From Sporodiniella umbellata (taxonomy: Eukaryota > Mucoromycota > Mucoromycetes > Mucorales > Rhizopodaceae), in contig JAIXMR010000003.1 of NCBI GenBank assembly GCA_025677835.1, positions 372,001 through 436,000 on the forward strand: 64,000 nt of DNA, in the 5' to 3' direction. Position 1 is the first letter of the stretch; each line of letters opens with the position of its first letter. This document shows positions 33,775 through 43,029 of this stretch, piece after piece. The translations under genes were made by a program, and so were the position numbers. The notes under the pieces are model-generated. The model did no database searches. It was not told where the DNA came from and saw nothing but the letters and a program-made list of their open reading frames with translations.

Positions 33775-34605
33775 TTAATGAGTGGTGTGGAGCTGCTGTT
33801 TCCAGACGTTGGTTTTGATCTGCCCATGTTGGGAGATCTTTTCGTTGACGGTGGATTTGAGCAAGTCAAGGGATTGAATCATTTGGATTTGTTTTTCTTG
33901 TTCGTGTTTGATCTGACGCAAGAGGTCGTTTTGGGATCGCTGTTGACTGTAACAAGCGGGAATGCCGAGCCATTGGATGACTTTTTTATCTTTGGTGATG
34001 ATGTTCATGGCCATCAAGACGTTCAAGGCATCGTAGACTCTACGGCGAATGTTCTTTTGATCACAAGCGGTCTATTGAAAAAAAAAAAAAAAAAAAAAAG
34101 TGGTCTCAGTCAAGGGGGAAAAAAAAAAAAAAGAGAGGCTTACCGAAGCCAAGGTCATTGATTTTTGAATATCAAGAGCCAATTCGTCTGCCACTTCGTT
34201 GTAAGTCGTCATGCCTTTCTCGGCTACTTTGTCGCACACCTGTTTACTAAAGTGTCTTAGACCTTTGGTGGCACGCGGTAAAAAATCGTGTTCTTTGGTA
34301 CGTCGCTTGAGAATTCCCGCCTGTCTGGGCCTGCCGCGTTTCAAGGGTGGCTCTGAGTTCAACAAGGAAGCAATGGAGGTCTTTCGAACGATTCTAGGCT
34401 GATTGTCTTCCTCCATTTCTTCCTCGCTTGTCAAAGGACTGGAGATGGGCGTCAGTACCTGATGGATCGGCGGCAGGCAATAATCAAAGCTTTCTTTTTT
34501 GTTCATCATAAAAGGTCGAAGTTCGACCGGATCGTCCAGTAAGGTCGAACGGTGATGAGACATGGGTGCTGAAGTGAACATTGAAGGACGGTTGCTTAAT
34601 AACAT
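33775..34605 (-). CDS. E2F dimerisation partner (DP/TFDP family)
   Basis: Two exons (34605-34144, 34071-33775) give 252 residues. An S/T/P-rich N-terminus leads to the winged-helix DNA-binding domain at ~105-185: GLRHFSKQVCDKVAEKGMTT, YNEVADELA and, across the intron, ACDQKNIRRRVYDALNVLMA with the RRVYD signature, then NIITKDKKVIQWLGIP. A short coiled-coil (NDLLRQIKHEQEKQIQMIQS) forms the dimerisation helix. DP proteins pair with E2F to control G1/S genes, so this fungus has an E2F-DP type system as well as or instead of SBF/MBF. It is shorter than animal TFDP1; the acidic C-terminal region is absent. Confidence 0.88.
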
Positions 34606-34951
34606 TGGAAAAGGGAAGAAAAGGAAGATAAGGAAAGAAAAGGAGAAAAAGTAAGTAAATAAATAAATAAAGAAAGTGTGAAAGTTAAATAACAAATCAC
34701 TCTTTGTCAAACCCACCCAAACCATGATTTGTTTATCGCCTTTATTTTTTTTTTTTCGGGTTATCCGTGCCCCACGATGGCTATTGAACTTTAAAAACAA
34801 CTTTTCCCATTCGTTTGCCTCTCCTTTTGAAATTTATTTCTGTTTTCAACCTCTTTGGCTCGTTTACCCTTTTTTTGTGCTTCGGTTGTAACTTGATGGG
34901 ACACAGACGTTTCACGTGAAAAATAAGCTTTGTTTTCTTTTCATGACGCGC

Positions 34952-34988
<37 letters not shown>

Positions 34989-35370
34989 AAACCGGATGGC
35001 AGCCCGCCTCTCTTTTGTATCAATAGCGGAGACTCAAGTAGGGTTAGACGATAGAAAGGGTAAATTCTAAACAGCGGAAAGCGCAGTTGAATCGCCCGAT
35101 GTTTACATAAACACAACCTTACAAAAATAATAACGATTTTTTTTTTTTTGGTTTTTTTTTTTTTTTTTTTTGTTTGGGTTCAAAAAGCCTTTCGTACCTG
35201 ATCAAGGCCTCCAAAGCTTTTGAACCAAAAAAAGAAAAACGAAAGCTTCTAGAAACGGCTCAGTGATGGGTTGGTTACACATCGCTTAGAGAGAAAATCC
35301 CTTGTTTCAGGAATAAAAAAAAAAAAAAAACCAAAAAAAAAAAAATCCTCAAAGAACACTCTTTTCTCTC

Positions 35371-35402
<32 letters not shown>

Positions 35403-35405
35403 GGG
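34606..35405. other. Divergent intergenic region with palindromic E-box and GC motif
   Basis: The DP promoter and the promoter of the 35406 gene lie here. A 12 bp palindrome TTTCACGTGAAA (around 34910, containing the E-box CACGTG) and a GACGCGCGCCC motif (around 34946) that resembles E2F or MBF sites are present. T-runs with GG (35140-35172) and an A-run with CC (35317-35345) echo the hairpin-like tracts at 33.3 kb. No coding exon was recognised. Confidence 0.45.
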
Positions 35406-35794
35406 ATGGCAACGAGTGAGCTGAGTGAAGATTGGGTTTGGGTAGAGCGTCAGGGGAAACCAGTTTTCAGCCAACGCGCCCCTCCTACGTTGGGCTGTAC
35501 GGTGATGGATGGATTCTTGTTCAGGGCCAAGAAAGATGGGGTGCTTTGGAAACAGACTCTCTTTCGCCTTCGCCAATCGCTTGGCTGGTCTGATCCCCGA
35601 CGTCCTCGAGAAATCAGAGTCAATCCAGACGGGCTGAGGATGGCTTCGGCTGAACGCAACATGATTCATGCTCGTAAACTCCTGAGTCCTTTGAAACCCA
35701 GAGCGTGTCTACCTAAAAGAAATGATCCTTTCTTATTGGATCATCCCTCACCTCTTTCCACAACCACTCACTCATCTCTATCGATTCTTTTTTA

Positions 35795-35795
<1 letters not shown>
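35406..35795 (+). CDS. Hypothetical basic protein
   Basis: A 129-residue frame with GC-rich codons like the adjacent real genes. It begins ATSELSEDWVWVERQGKPVF and includes WKQTLFRLRQSLGWSDPRR and REIRVNPDGLRMASAERN. It has no membrane helix or signal peptide. No family was recognised. The start at 35406 directly follows a long poly-T, as for several genes here. Confidence 0.5.
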
Positions 35796-35798
<3 letters not shown>

Positions 35799-35833
<35 letters not shown>

Positions 35834-35865
35834 TTTTTTTTTTTTTTTTTCATTTTTTTAATTAT

Positions 35866-35899
<34 letters not shown>

Positions 35900-35900
35900 C
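35799..35900. repeat. (TTA)n microsatellite plus poly-T
   Basis: About ten ATT/TTA trinucleotides (35799-35832) pass into long T-runs up to the start of the NIPA-like gene, followed by a short CT repeat. Confidence 0.85.
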
Positions 35901-35924
35901 TCTCTCTCTTTATTATTTATTCTC

Positions 35925-36956
35925 ATGTGGGGACCTTTGGCCATTGCCATTCTGGCCAGCATGACGCAAGCGTTTGGGATTTCTATTCAGAGAAAGTCTC
36001 ATCTCGTCGATGGTAGTCAACCGCTTTATAGACGACCGTTATGGGTATCTGGTTTTTTGCTGTATACCATCTCGAATCTGGTGGCATCGACTTGCACGAT
36101 TGGCTATCTACCGATTGTCATCTTGGCTCCGGTGGGTGCCATCGGTCTTGTCTTTAACGCCCTGTTTGCAAAGTGGGTGTTGGGCGACCCTTTCAGCGCT
36201 CGTACCTGGTGGGGGACAGTCTTGATCGTCACCGGAGCAAGTCTGATCGCTGGCTTTGCCGTGGTGGATGAACCGAACCATCGGCTAGAAGACCTGGTCC
36301 GTCTCTACCAACGGCCTGCCTTTATCATTTACTTTGCTATCCTAGAAACTTTGACCGTTCTGGGCCTAGCCTTGACCCACCTCATGGAATATCTCGTTCA
36401 TACCCACCCTTCTATTTATTCTCCCGCCTGGAGAATGTATCTCGGCATCAGTTACGGTCTGTTGGGTGCCAACATCAGCAGCCAGGCCATGCTCTTTGCC
36501 AAAAGTGGCCTTGAACTACTCTTACTCACCCTCGTCTATCATGATAACCAATTCGCTTACCCTCTGACCTGGCTCATTCTCTTGGGTCTCCTCCTCACCG
36601 CTGTCTTACAGCTCTATTACCTGAACCGGGCTGTAGGTCTGTGCAATACCATCATCCTTGTCCCTCTCAACTTTTGCTCCTTTAACGTTTCCTGTCTCTT
36701 CAATGGCCTGGTTTATTATAACCAATGGGACCGTCTCTTACCCTCCCAGATCCTTGCCGTCTTTCTCGGTATTCTCCTACTCGTCCTCGGCGTTCTCACC
36801 ATCTCTCTCCAGCCTGCCATTCGTCTGCCGGATTCCCCCCGGCTCGATCCCTCCCTCAGCTCGAACGAATCGGACCCTCTCTCCTCCTCCTCTATCAAAC
36901 GTTTTTCGCTGGATCGTGAGCATTGGTGGATGAAGCTCTGCAAGAGAAAAACTTAG
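35925..36956 (+). CDS. NIPA-type magnesium transporter
   Basis: A single exon of 343 residues with about nine membrane helices and no cleavable signal. The first helix (MWGPLAIAILASMTQAFG) is followed by QRKSHL, and APVGAIGLVFNALFAKWVLG matches the family's second conserved block. YLNRAVGLCNTIILVPLNF lies in helix 7-8, as in NIPA/DUF803 proteins. NIPA carriers move Mg2+ across plasma or endosomal membranes. The C-terminal ~45 residues are serine-rich and cytosolic. Codon use is C-ending and strongly biased. Confidence 0.88.
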   Translation: MWGPLAIAILASMTQAFGISIQRKSHLVDGSQPLYRRPLWVSGFLLYTISNLVASTCTIGYLPIVILAPVGAIGLVFNALFAKWVLGDPFSARTWWGTVLIVTGASLIAGFAVVDEPNHRLEDLVRLYQRPAFIIYFAILETLTVLGLALTHLMEYLVHTHPSIYSPAWRMYLGISYGLLGANISSQAMLFAKSGLELLLLTLVYHDNQFAYPLTWLILLGLLLTAVLQLYYLNRAVGLCNTIILVPLNFCSFNVSCLFNGLVYYNQWDRLLPSQILAVFLGILLLVLGVLTISLQPAIRLPDSPRLDPSLSSNESDPLSSSSIKRFSLDREHWWMKLCKRKT

Positions 36957-36971
36957 GCCCACACCATGCAT

Positions 36972-37009
36972 CCTCTCTCTCTCTCTCTCTCTCTCTCGGT
37001 GACGTCACA
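36972..37009. promoter_or_regulatory. (CT)n tract followed by CRE palindrome
   Basis: A (CT)12-13 repeat at 36973-36997 abuts GTGACGTCAC, which contains the TGACGTCA bZIP consensus (37000-37007). It lies about 260 bp upstream of the FCP1/NIF-like gene. Confidence 0.4.
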
Positions 37010-37024
37010 TATCACCGAATAAAA

Positions 37025-37060
<36 letters not shown>

Positions 37061-37266
37061 GCCTCTTTTTTCTTTTTTTCCCTTTTTTTTTTTTTTTTTT
37101 TTTTTTTTCTCCCAAGTACTTTTTCAAGAAGAAACTTTTGTTTTTATACGACATTTTGAAAAGGAGAAAAAAAAAAAAAAAAAAAAAAAAAAAAACAATG
37201 TTAAAGGGAAAATAATAAAATCAAAATTAAAAAATCAAAAAAAAAAAAATAATAAAGTGTGTGTGA

Positions 37267-38325
37267 ATGAGTGTTCCAAAGGGAACCCAACCACTTTCCT
37301 CCAGCGATTCTTCAAAAAAAACAGCGTCAAACAAGTTAGCTGGGATGGTGCAAGAGCGATGGTTAACCAAGGAATACAAAGCACAGTGCAATGTGCCTTC
37401 CAAGACGTTGGAAACAAAGGATGCCCCCCGCCAGTTGCTTGTTCTCGAGATGCATCGTTCTCTGTTTGCCAAGTCTGGCAAAAAGTCGTTCAGTGGCCGG
37501 CCTTACTGCGACCGGTTCCAAAAGTACGTTCAGAGCCATTTTGATCTTGTGCTCTGGTCGAACTGTAGTGAGGCGATTCTGGAAGGTGCCTGTGCACTCT
37601 TTCCGACCGCTAAGCTTGTCTGGAACCAGTCGCATGAACGAGACTGCAAGGCGCGTTGGAGTAATCGACGGCTCTGCAAAGACCTGCGTCTGGTCTGGGA
37701 AAGACTGCCCGGCTATGGTCCCGGGAACACCCTCTTCTTGACCCATACGCTCGATACTGCCACCGGACAGCCCTACAACCGTCTTGACCTGCCCGTCTAC
37801 TCGGACAAACACTCTGCTACCACCGGTGACACCTCGCTTCTGCAGCTCATCGATTATCTCGATCGGGTGCGTCATCAATCCAACATTCCCCACTTTCTTC
37901 GCTCCCATCCTTTCCTTCCCGCCCTCGCCCCCTCCTCTGCCCCCTCCGCCCCTCGCCTTCTCTATAACGAGCGTGGTCACTGTCTCTCTCGCCCTAAACA
38001 ACAGGAGGCTCGCTGGTTGGCTCACGTCAACGCCCTCGAACATCCAGCGCGTCAGGCAGAGCGCCCCGCACCTCACCGACCTTCCCCTCGCCGATCTTCC
38101 CCTCGCCGACCTTCCCCTCGCCGCAGAAGCCCTCGAGGTCGATCCGGTCGTAGACGCTCTGCCAGCCCTGCCCCAACGCCCGTCGTCCAGCGAACGTACG
38201 CCTCCCCACAAGAGCCGGGATCCCCAGAACCTGTAGGCCGGGAGGAAATCGAGACGCTCGTCAACCGCTTCTTGGCTTCCATGGCGCAAGAACTGGCTGC
38301 TTACGATGCCACTCGGCCTTATTAA
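37267..38325 (+). CDS. FCP1/NIF-like HAD protein lacking catalytic aspartates
   Basis: A single exon of 352 residues. The NIF/FCP1 homology region spans ~50-200: RQLLVLEMHRSLF, RPYCDRFQKYV, FDLVLWSNCSEAIL and a later conserved patch around LVWERLPGYGPGNTLFL. Active family members carry DxDG[T/S] in the first block (many fungal relatives DLNGT). Here the stretch reads EMHRS, so the nucleophile and the acid/base aspartate are both gone. A proline/serine/arginine tail follows (SPRR/SSPRR units, residues ~265-300) ending in a short helix. A role as a phosphoprotein-binding or scaffold pseudophosphatase is inferred. It converges with the cis-prenyltransferase gene, 60 bp between stops. Confidence 0.72.
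   Translation: MSVPKGTQPLSSSDSSKKTASNKLAGMVQERWLTKEYKAQCNVPSKTLETKDAPRQLLVLEMHRSLFAKSGKKSFSGRPYCDRFQKYVQSHFDLVLWSNCSEAILEGACALFPTAKLVWNQSHERDCKARWSNRRLCKDLRLVWERLPGYGPGNTLFLTHTLDTATGQPYNRLDLPVYSDKHSATTGDTSLLQLIDYLDRVRHQSNIPHFLRSHPFLPALAPSSAPSAPRLLYNERGHCLSRPKQQEARWLAHVNALEHPARQAERPAPHRPSPRRSSPRRPSPRRRSPRGRSGRRRSASPAPTPVVQRTYASPQEPGSPEPVGREEIETLVNRFLASMAQELAAYDATRPY
38075..38135. repeat. Coding tandem repeat (SPRR units)
   Basis: GC-rich tandem copies of a ~15 bp unit (CCTTCCCCTCGCCGA) inside the FCP1/NIF-like gene encode alternating SP and RR residues. Such tracts vary in copy number by slippage. Confidence 0.75.
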
Positions 38326-38385
38326 ATAAACAACGCCCCCCTCGGTTTTCCCCCTTTTTTATTTTTTTTTTTTTTTAATTTTTTT

Positions 38386-39324
38386 TTATTGTTGTTTGAC
38401 CAGATCATAGATTTGATATTCTAGAAGAATAGGCAACAACTTCCAAAAAGCAAATTCAGGCCAGTAACAATCGACGAATTGGATCTGACACCCTTCGTTG
38501 GCTTGCCATAATAAGAAATCGCTTAATCGGATTTCACCCGAGGTTCGAACCATGATGTCTAAAGGTGGACAATGTGAAGTAAACAGATGTTTTTGAATGG
38601 TATCTTCTGTGATTGCCTCCACAGCCAATTCCCCGGCTCTCACACATGCCACCGTCTCTTGGATGGCTGTGGTCATTTCGTCTCTTGAGGTATATGGGCA
38701 ACAGATGTTAAAGATACGTCTACTGAACGCGTGAATACCTTTATAAAATAATAATAATCTTTTTCTTACTCTGTATGATGTTGCGTTTCGGCCATCACCT
38801 TTTGCGCTACCTTTTGTACTTCCATCGGCAACAGGCTGAGATTGCCAATGAAATTCACTTGAATTCCATAAGAATGAACAAGGGCACTAATCATAAATAA
38901 CCGTTGGCTCATCTCTCGTGAACGTCTCTTTTTTTTTTTTTTTACTTTTTTTCACAAAAATCACCAAAGGCTTCACAAAACAGTTTCATCAAGTAATCGA
39001 CTTCAGCTTTGGATCGATTAAAGTTGTCAATACTGAAAGCAAACACAGTGACTGCCTCTACGCCTAGATCCATACACATCTCCAGTACCTAACCAGGGAT
39101 CAGTCTTGTACAAAGACTATCGTTTTTTTTTTTTTTTTTTTTTTTTCTTTTACTCTTTCCAACTGTTTAAATCCTTCGTAATGACCGAATTCAGTAGAGC
39201 AAGCACCGGCTTTTCTAGCATAACGTCGATTGCCATCCAATATAAAACCCACATGACGAGGTATTCTTCCTTGACGTAACGCTGACACTGCCAGGTTTTT
39301 AAAGAATCGAGCAATGCAAGCCAT
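38386..39324 (-). CDS. cis-Prenyltransferase (dehydrodolichyl diphosphate synthase)
   Basis: Four exons (39324-39154, 39088-38965, 38915-38771, 38722-38386) give 258 residues. Conserved regions of the UPPS family are present: [15 protein letters not shown] (catalytic Asp ~30), [53 protein letters not shown] and the diphosphate-binding [15 protein letters not shown]. It builds the long polyprenyl chain of dolichol from farnesyl diphosphate and isopentenyl diphosphate at the ER, as do yeast Rer2/Srt1. The RTSGE motif marks it as the catalytic type, not the NUS1-type partner. The intron between exons 2 and 3 is proposed to start GTGATT; its poly-A content makes the exact join less certain. Confidence 0.87.
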
Positions 39325-39328
39325 TCTT

Positions 39329-39400
39329 TTTTTTTTCTTTTTTTTTTTTTTTTTTTTCTTTTTTTGGGTTTGGTTGTTGTATCTACAATGGGTAAACCAC

Positions 39401-39434
<34 letters not shown>
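39329..39434. repeat. Poly-T then poly-A, hairpin-forming
   Basis: T-runs at 39329-39364 (interrupted by C) are followed 35 bp later by a ~33 nt A-run at 39402-39434. The arms are complementary and lie directly upstream of the cis-prenyltransferase ATG. Confidence 0.75.
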
Positions 39435-39436
<2 letters not shown>

Positions 39437-39661
39437 AAAAACAATCAAAACACCCCTCTTTTTTTTTTCACTCCTTTCTCTCTTGATATAATGTACCAAT
39501 AAAATCAATAAAAAAAAAAAAAAAAAATCAGTGTCACTTGAGTGAACGTGGCTTTCTAAAGCTTTATTCATATGAAAAAGAATAAGAATAATCAAAAAAA
39601 AACAAAAAAAAAAAAATAAAAGAGAGAAGGGGAAGGTAATTACATGTATATAACAATGAAT

Positions 39662-39744
39662 AGTAGTAGTAGTAGTAGTAGTAGCCATACAGATGTAAAG
39701 ATGAGTGCAAGTGTGTATATATATATATATAGATAGATAGATAG
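39662..39744. repeat. (TAG)n, (TA)n and (GATA)n microsatellites
   Basis: Eight TAG units around 39662-39684, a TA run near 39717-39730 and GATA units near 39731-39744, all 3' of the MHR regulator gene. Confidence 0.85.
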
Positions 39745-39780
39745 AAAAAGAGAGGAGAGAGAGTAGGTGTCCAGGGCAAG

Positions 39781-41688
39781 TTATTTTATTATTTCTTGTT
39801 TGATACATTGTTCGAGCTTCTTGGGAGAATTAAAGAAGGCATCCGTAACGATGATAGTAGAAGGAGTGTAATCATCTGCGTTGGCATCCATTGTCTGTAG
39901 CTTGTTATCCTCCAGAAACTCACAGAGACATTCGACCAGGTCATCCGGTAGACCGCCATAGATCCTACTTCGAGAATCAAGAATGGAAATGATACGTCGG
40001 ATCATGCCTTTGCTGTATTTAGCATGGACGTCTCGACTGAGCATACTTTTATAAAAGATGGTGGAGGCTTGATAGACACAGCTGGGGAACAGTTGGCAGA
40101 CACACCAATCGAATTGATGGACGATACGTTCGGCCATGAGTACGATACGATTCGCAGCATCAAAACAGATACTGTAAGAACGATGGGGGCTGTAAGAGGT
40201 CTGGCTGGAGGGTATATGAGTGGGGGATAAAAAGATCTTGTGAAGAGCGATCCATTGCATCTGATAAGAAAGCATCAAAAGGAGCGCCGGTCGGGTCTTG
40301 GTGTTGTTCATTTCGGTGCTTTTGTAATCTGACGGGACCCGGTCCAGCCAGGAGGCCAGGATGATTTCCATTCGCTGAATTCGTTTTGTCCAGCGAGGAA
40401 GCAATGTGCCTGTGTGCGGGTGTTGAAGGCTGTATTCATGAAATTCATGGGCCAATGTCTGGATACGTTTATGGAGCTTCATGAGTTCCAGCAGGTGCAC
40501 AAAGAACGTGTCTTGCTGTTGTTCATCGTTTGGGAGTAACGCGTGGAAATCAATGTCATGGACCGTGTCATCGATCAGAAACGGGTCGCTTGAATAGGTC
40601 GATAGACACATATCGACATAGTACAGTACCAGAAAGAGTCGGATGCATCGTTTGCGTTTGGCAGCGCTCAACGTCGGCAGTCCAGACTGACGATGATAGC
40701 CCAGCTGGACTAGCATACGATAGGCAAGTTCCAGGTAAAGACGAGCGGCCGAATAACGCTTCCAGACCATGTTGTACATGCTCGTGTTCAACACCGCTTC
40801 CACAATGGCTTCATCAGGCGAATCAAAGTAGTCGGCCAGGCTCTGACGCGTACGCTCATAATAATAATACGCAATCACTTGAGCGTTAGGGCAGGCGGAT
40901 TTATCGTGTCGGATAATGTGGGTAAAGACCATCGCCAGGCTTGAATCCACACACACTCGGTTACGTTGAGGGTGTTCCGATCGGTGCCAGAACGTAGACC
41001 AGTCACTGGAAAATTTAGGAAACAGACATTGCCAATAGGACTCGCACAGAAAAGACAACTGGTCTGGGGTGACCTGTTCAGAGAGCTTGCTAAGTTCCGC
41101 CATACAGTCCTGATACTGCTCCACAGAGGGACTGGGCCGTTTGAGCATAGCGAGTTTCCAGTACTCGATCGAATGCTCTGTGATGGTGGTAGAGGTTGAA
41201 GAAGAAAGAGAAGCTGAGGATGAAATATCTAATTCTTCTTCCTCTGCAGGTGCGGTATTATCAACTGATGAGGTGCCGGTGACTAACTGTATCTTTTGTA
41301 CAGCTTCAATCAGTTGTTCCACACGTTTGATGTTGGTTTCCAGACGCATTGAGTTGTTTGGTTGGAAAGTAAGCGTCCATTGCATCGAGGATAGATCAAT
41401 CTCTGGCTCTTTGGGCTTCTTTTCCTTGGTCTTGCTGAAATGTTTCGATACTCGGTCAAGTTCTTTTGTCAGTTTCGAAAGCACCGGTGAAGTCTTTTCA
41501 ATCCAGGATTCAATTTCGTAAAAAGTGATCTGTAGTGACTCCATGTCGTCCTGTTGTATCTTCTTGGCTTTGGCTACCGCCTTGGCCTCTGCATCTTTGC
41601 CTTTATTCTTTTTGCCTTTAGAACTGGATCGACCGACTTTGTGGCTACTACTGCTGCTGCTACTTTCATTGCCTTCAAATAAGAACAT
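39781..41688 (-). CDS. Fungal-specific MHR transcription regulator without zinc cluster
   Basis: A single exon of 635 residues. The N-terminal ~110 residues are Ser- and Lys-rich (SSSSSSSHKVGRSSSKGKK) then form a coiled-coil (IESWIEKTSPVLSKLTKELD). The fungal_trans/MHR domain spans ~185-480: YWQCLFPKF, VCVDSSLAMVFTHIIRH, YYYERTRQSLADYFD, LNTSMYNMVW, ARLYLELAYRMLVQLGYHR, RLFLVLYYVDMCLSTYSSDPFLIDD. In this family a Zn2Cys6 DNA-binding motif normally sits in front; no cysteine cluster occurs here, and none was found upstream to 42.2 kb. It may have lost the finger or bind DNA through a partner. It probably regulates transcription in the nucleus. Confidence 0.8.
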   Translation of the reverse strand: MFLFEGNESSSSSSSHKVGRSSSKGKKNKGKDAEAKAVAKAKKIQQDDMESLQITFYEIESWIEKTSPVLSKLTKELDRVSKHFSKTKEKKPKEPEIDLSSMQWTLTFQPNNSMRLETNIKRVEQLIEAVQKIQLVTGTSSVDNTAPAEEEELDISSSASLSSSTSTTITEHSIEYWKLAMLKRPSPSVEQYQDCMAELSKLSEQVTPDQLSFLCESYWQCLFPKFSSDWSTFWHRSEHPQRNRVCVDSSLAMVFTHIIRHDKSACPNAQVIAYYYYERTRQSLADYFDSPDEAIVEAVLNTSMYNMVWKRYSAARLYLELAYRMLVQLGYHRQSGLPTLSAAKRKRCIRLFLVLYYVDMCLSTYSSDPFLIDDTVHDIDFHALLPNDEQQQDTFFVHLLELMKLHKRIQTLAHEFHEYSLQHPHTGTLLPRWTKRIQRMEIILASWLDRVPSDYKSTEMNNTKTRPALLLMLSYQMQWIALHKIFLSPTHIPSSQTSYSPHRSYSICFDAANRIVLMAERIVHQFDWCVCQLFPSCVYQASTIFYKSMLSRDVHAKYSKGMIRRIISILDSRSRIYGGLPDDLVECLCEFLEDNKLQTMDANADDYTPSTIIVTDAFFNSPKKLEQCIKQEIIK

Positions 41689-41777
41689 TTATACCGTTTC
41701 TTTTTTCTTTTTTTTTCCCCTTCCAATTTTATTATTGTTGTTATTTCTTATTATTTTTCTACTAAAATAATTAAATA

Positions 41778-41819
<42 letters not shown>

Positions 41820-41855
41820 GGGTGGAATGGAAAATGAAATATAAAAAATATATAA

Positions 41856-41886
<31 letters not shown>

Positions 41887-42600
41887 GACAAAACCAATGA
41901 AATAGCGAAAGGAAAAATAATAATCCGACTACCATTTATGATCTTTGTTTCTCCATTTAGAAAATCTATTGAATGATTGGGCAGCTTGGTACAACTAATA
42001 GCAACCGCCCTTTTCTAAACAGTAACAATAGAAAGCCCCCCCCCATTACCACCACATCTATGACTTGTTGAGAAAACAAAAGGTCGGGTTTTTTAAATTT
42101 TTCAAACTTTTTTCTTTTTTTTTTTTTTTTATTTGTACAAATTCTCTGTTTCTGTACTCTCTTTGTGCGTAAATCAAGATTTTCATACTTTTTTTGGCTA
42201 GTTTGAATCATTGAAACCATTTTTTATTTTGGCGCCAATTTTTTTTTTTTTTTTTTTTTTTTTTGGGATAGATTGGAATCCTCATAAATATATCACAGGG
42301 CAAGTGTCAACAAGAGACGGTCTAGTCATGAGCAACCGCGTGTTAAACCGGGGAATGTCGGTGAACCAATGTACATTGCCTTCACCCCCAATTTTCGTAA
42401 ACCTAAAAACACATTTCGTTTTTACACAAGCTCAATTTTCGCTGTTGCACCAGTCCAATTTTCGTAGTTGCGATTTCTCAAGTTCGTTTTTGTCATACCA
42501 AAATTCGCCTCAGGCCACAGTATGTCTAGAAAAGGGATACTACCGAGATTTTAATCTATCTCATCCTTTACCTTGCACAGTCGTTACAACGTCAAATTGT
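41689..42600. other. AT-rich spacer with (AT)n and poly-T; spurious frames
   Basis: It contains an (AT) run at 41783-41812, poly-T runs (41857-41882, 42240-42264) and, near 42388-42480, repeated TTTTCG/TTTCGT units (CCAATTTTCGTA twice). The long frame 42211-42786 is mostly translated poly-T and crosses the inverted repeat, so it is not annotated as a gene. Confidence 0.45.
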
Positions 42601-42719
42601 GGTCTTGAAAACATCATTTTGCAGTTTTTGGAAATTTTAATTTACGAGCTCTTTATAAGTCAATTTGCATTTGTCTGCGGGGGGTTTTTTTTTTTGTTTA
42701 TGTTATTAAAGACCATTTA
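42601..42719. repeat. Left inverted repeat of decayed element
   Basis: Pairs with 44105-44221 in inverted orientation. The arm contains GGTCTTGAAAACATC at the outer side and GTTATTAAAGACCATTTA at the inner side. Confidence 0.85.
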
Positions 42720-43029
42720 TTTGACAGGGGAAACATCATCTTTGGTAATTTATAACTTGTATAAAGATTTTTTTTACTGTATTTGATTGACTGTTTATTA
42801 TGAATTTTCATCCTTGCTGTTATGGCAACCATTCAAACACCGACTATATTCAACCATCTTGTTTTCAGTCGTTTTTAAATATTCCTATTTGGTATACCAT
42901 ATAATTAATATAGCTTTTATTGAGTGGTTGTTGAGAAAAAATTGTTGCGTGGTTTATCTTATGTCGACTTTAATCTAAACCTTTGAGTGAACTAAATTTA
43001 TAAATTAGTTTGTAAAGTAAAATTGTCGT

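Noticed and set aside
37363..38289. 308-codon minus-strand frame opposite the NIF-like gene
   Set aside because: Antisense shadow of GC-rich coding sequence with repeats; the plus-strand frame has recognisable domain blocks.
42211..42786. 191-codon plus-strand open frame
   Set aside because: It starts with translated poly-T and runs through the inverted repeat arm; no protein-like conservation.
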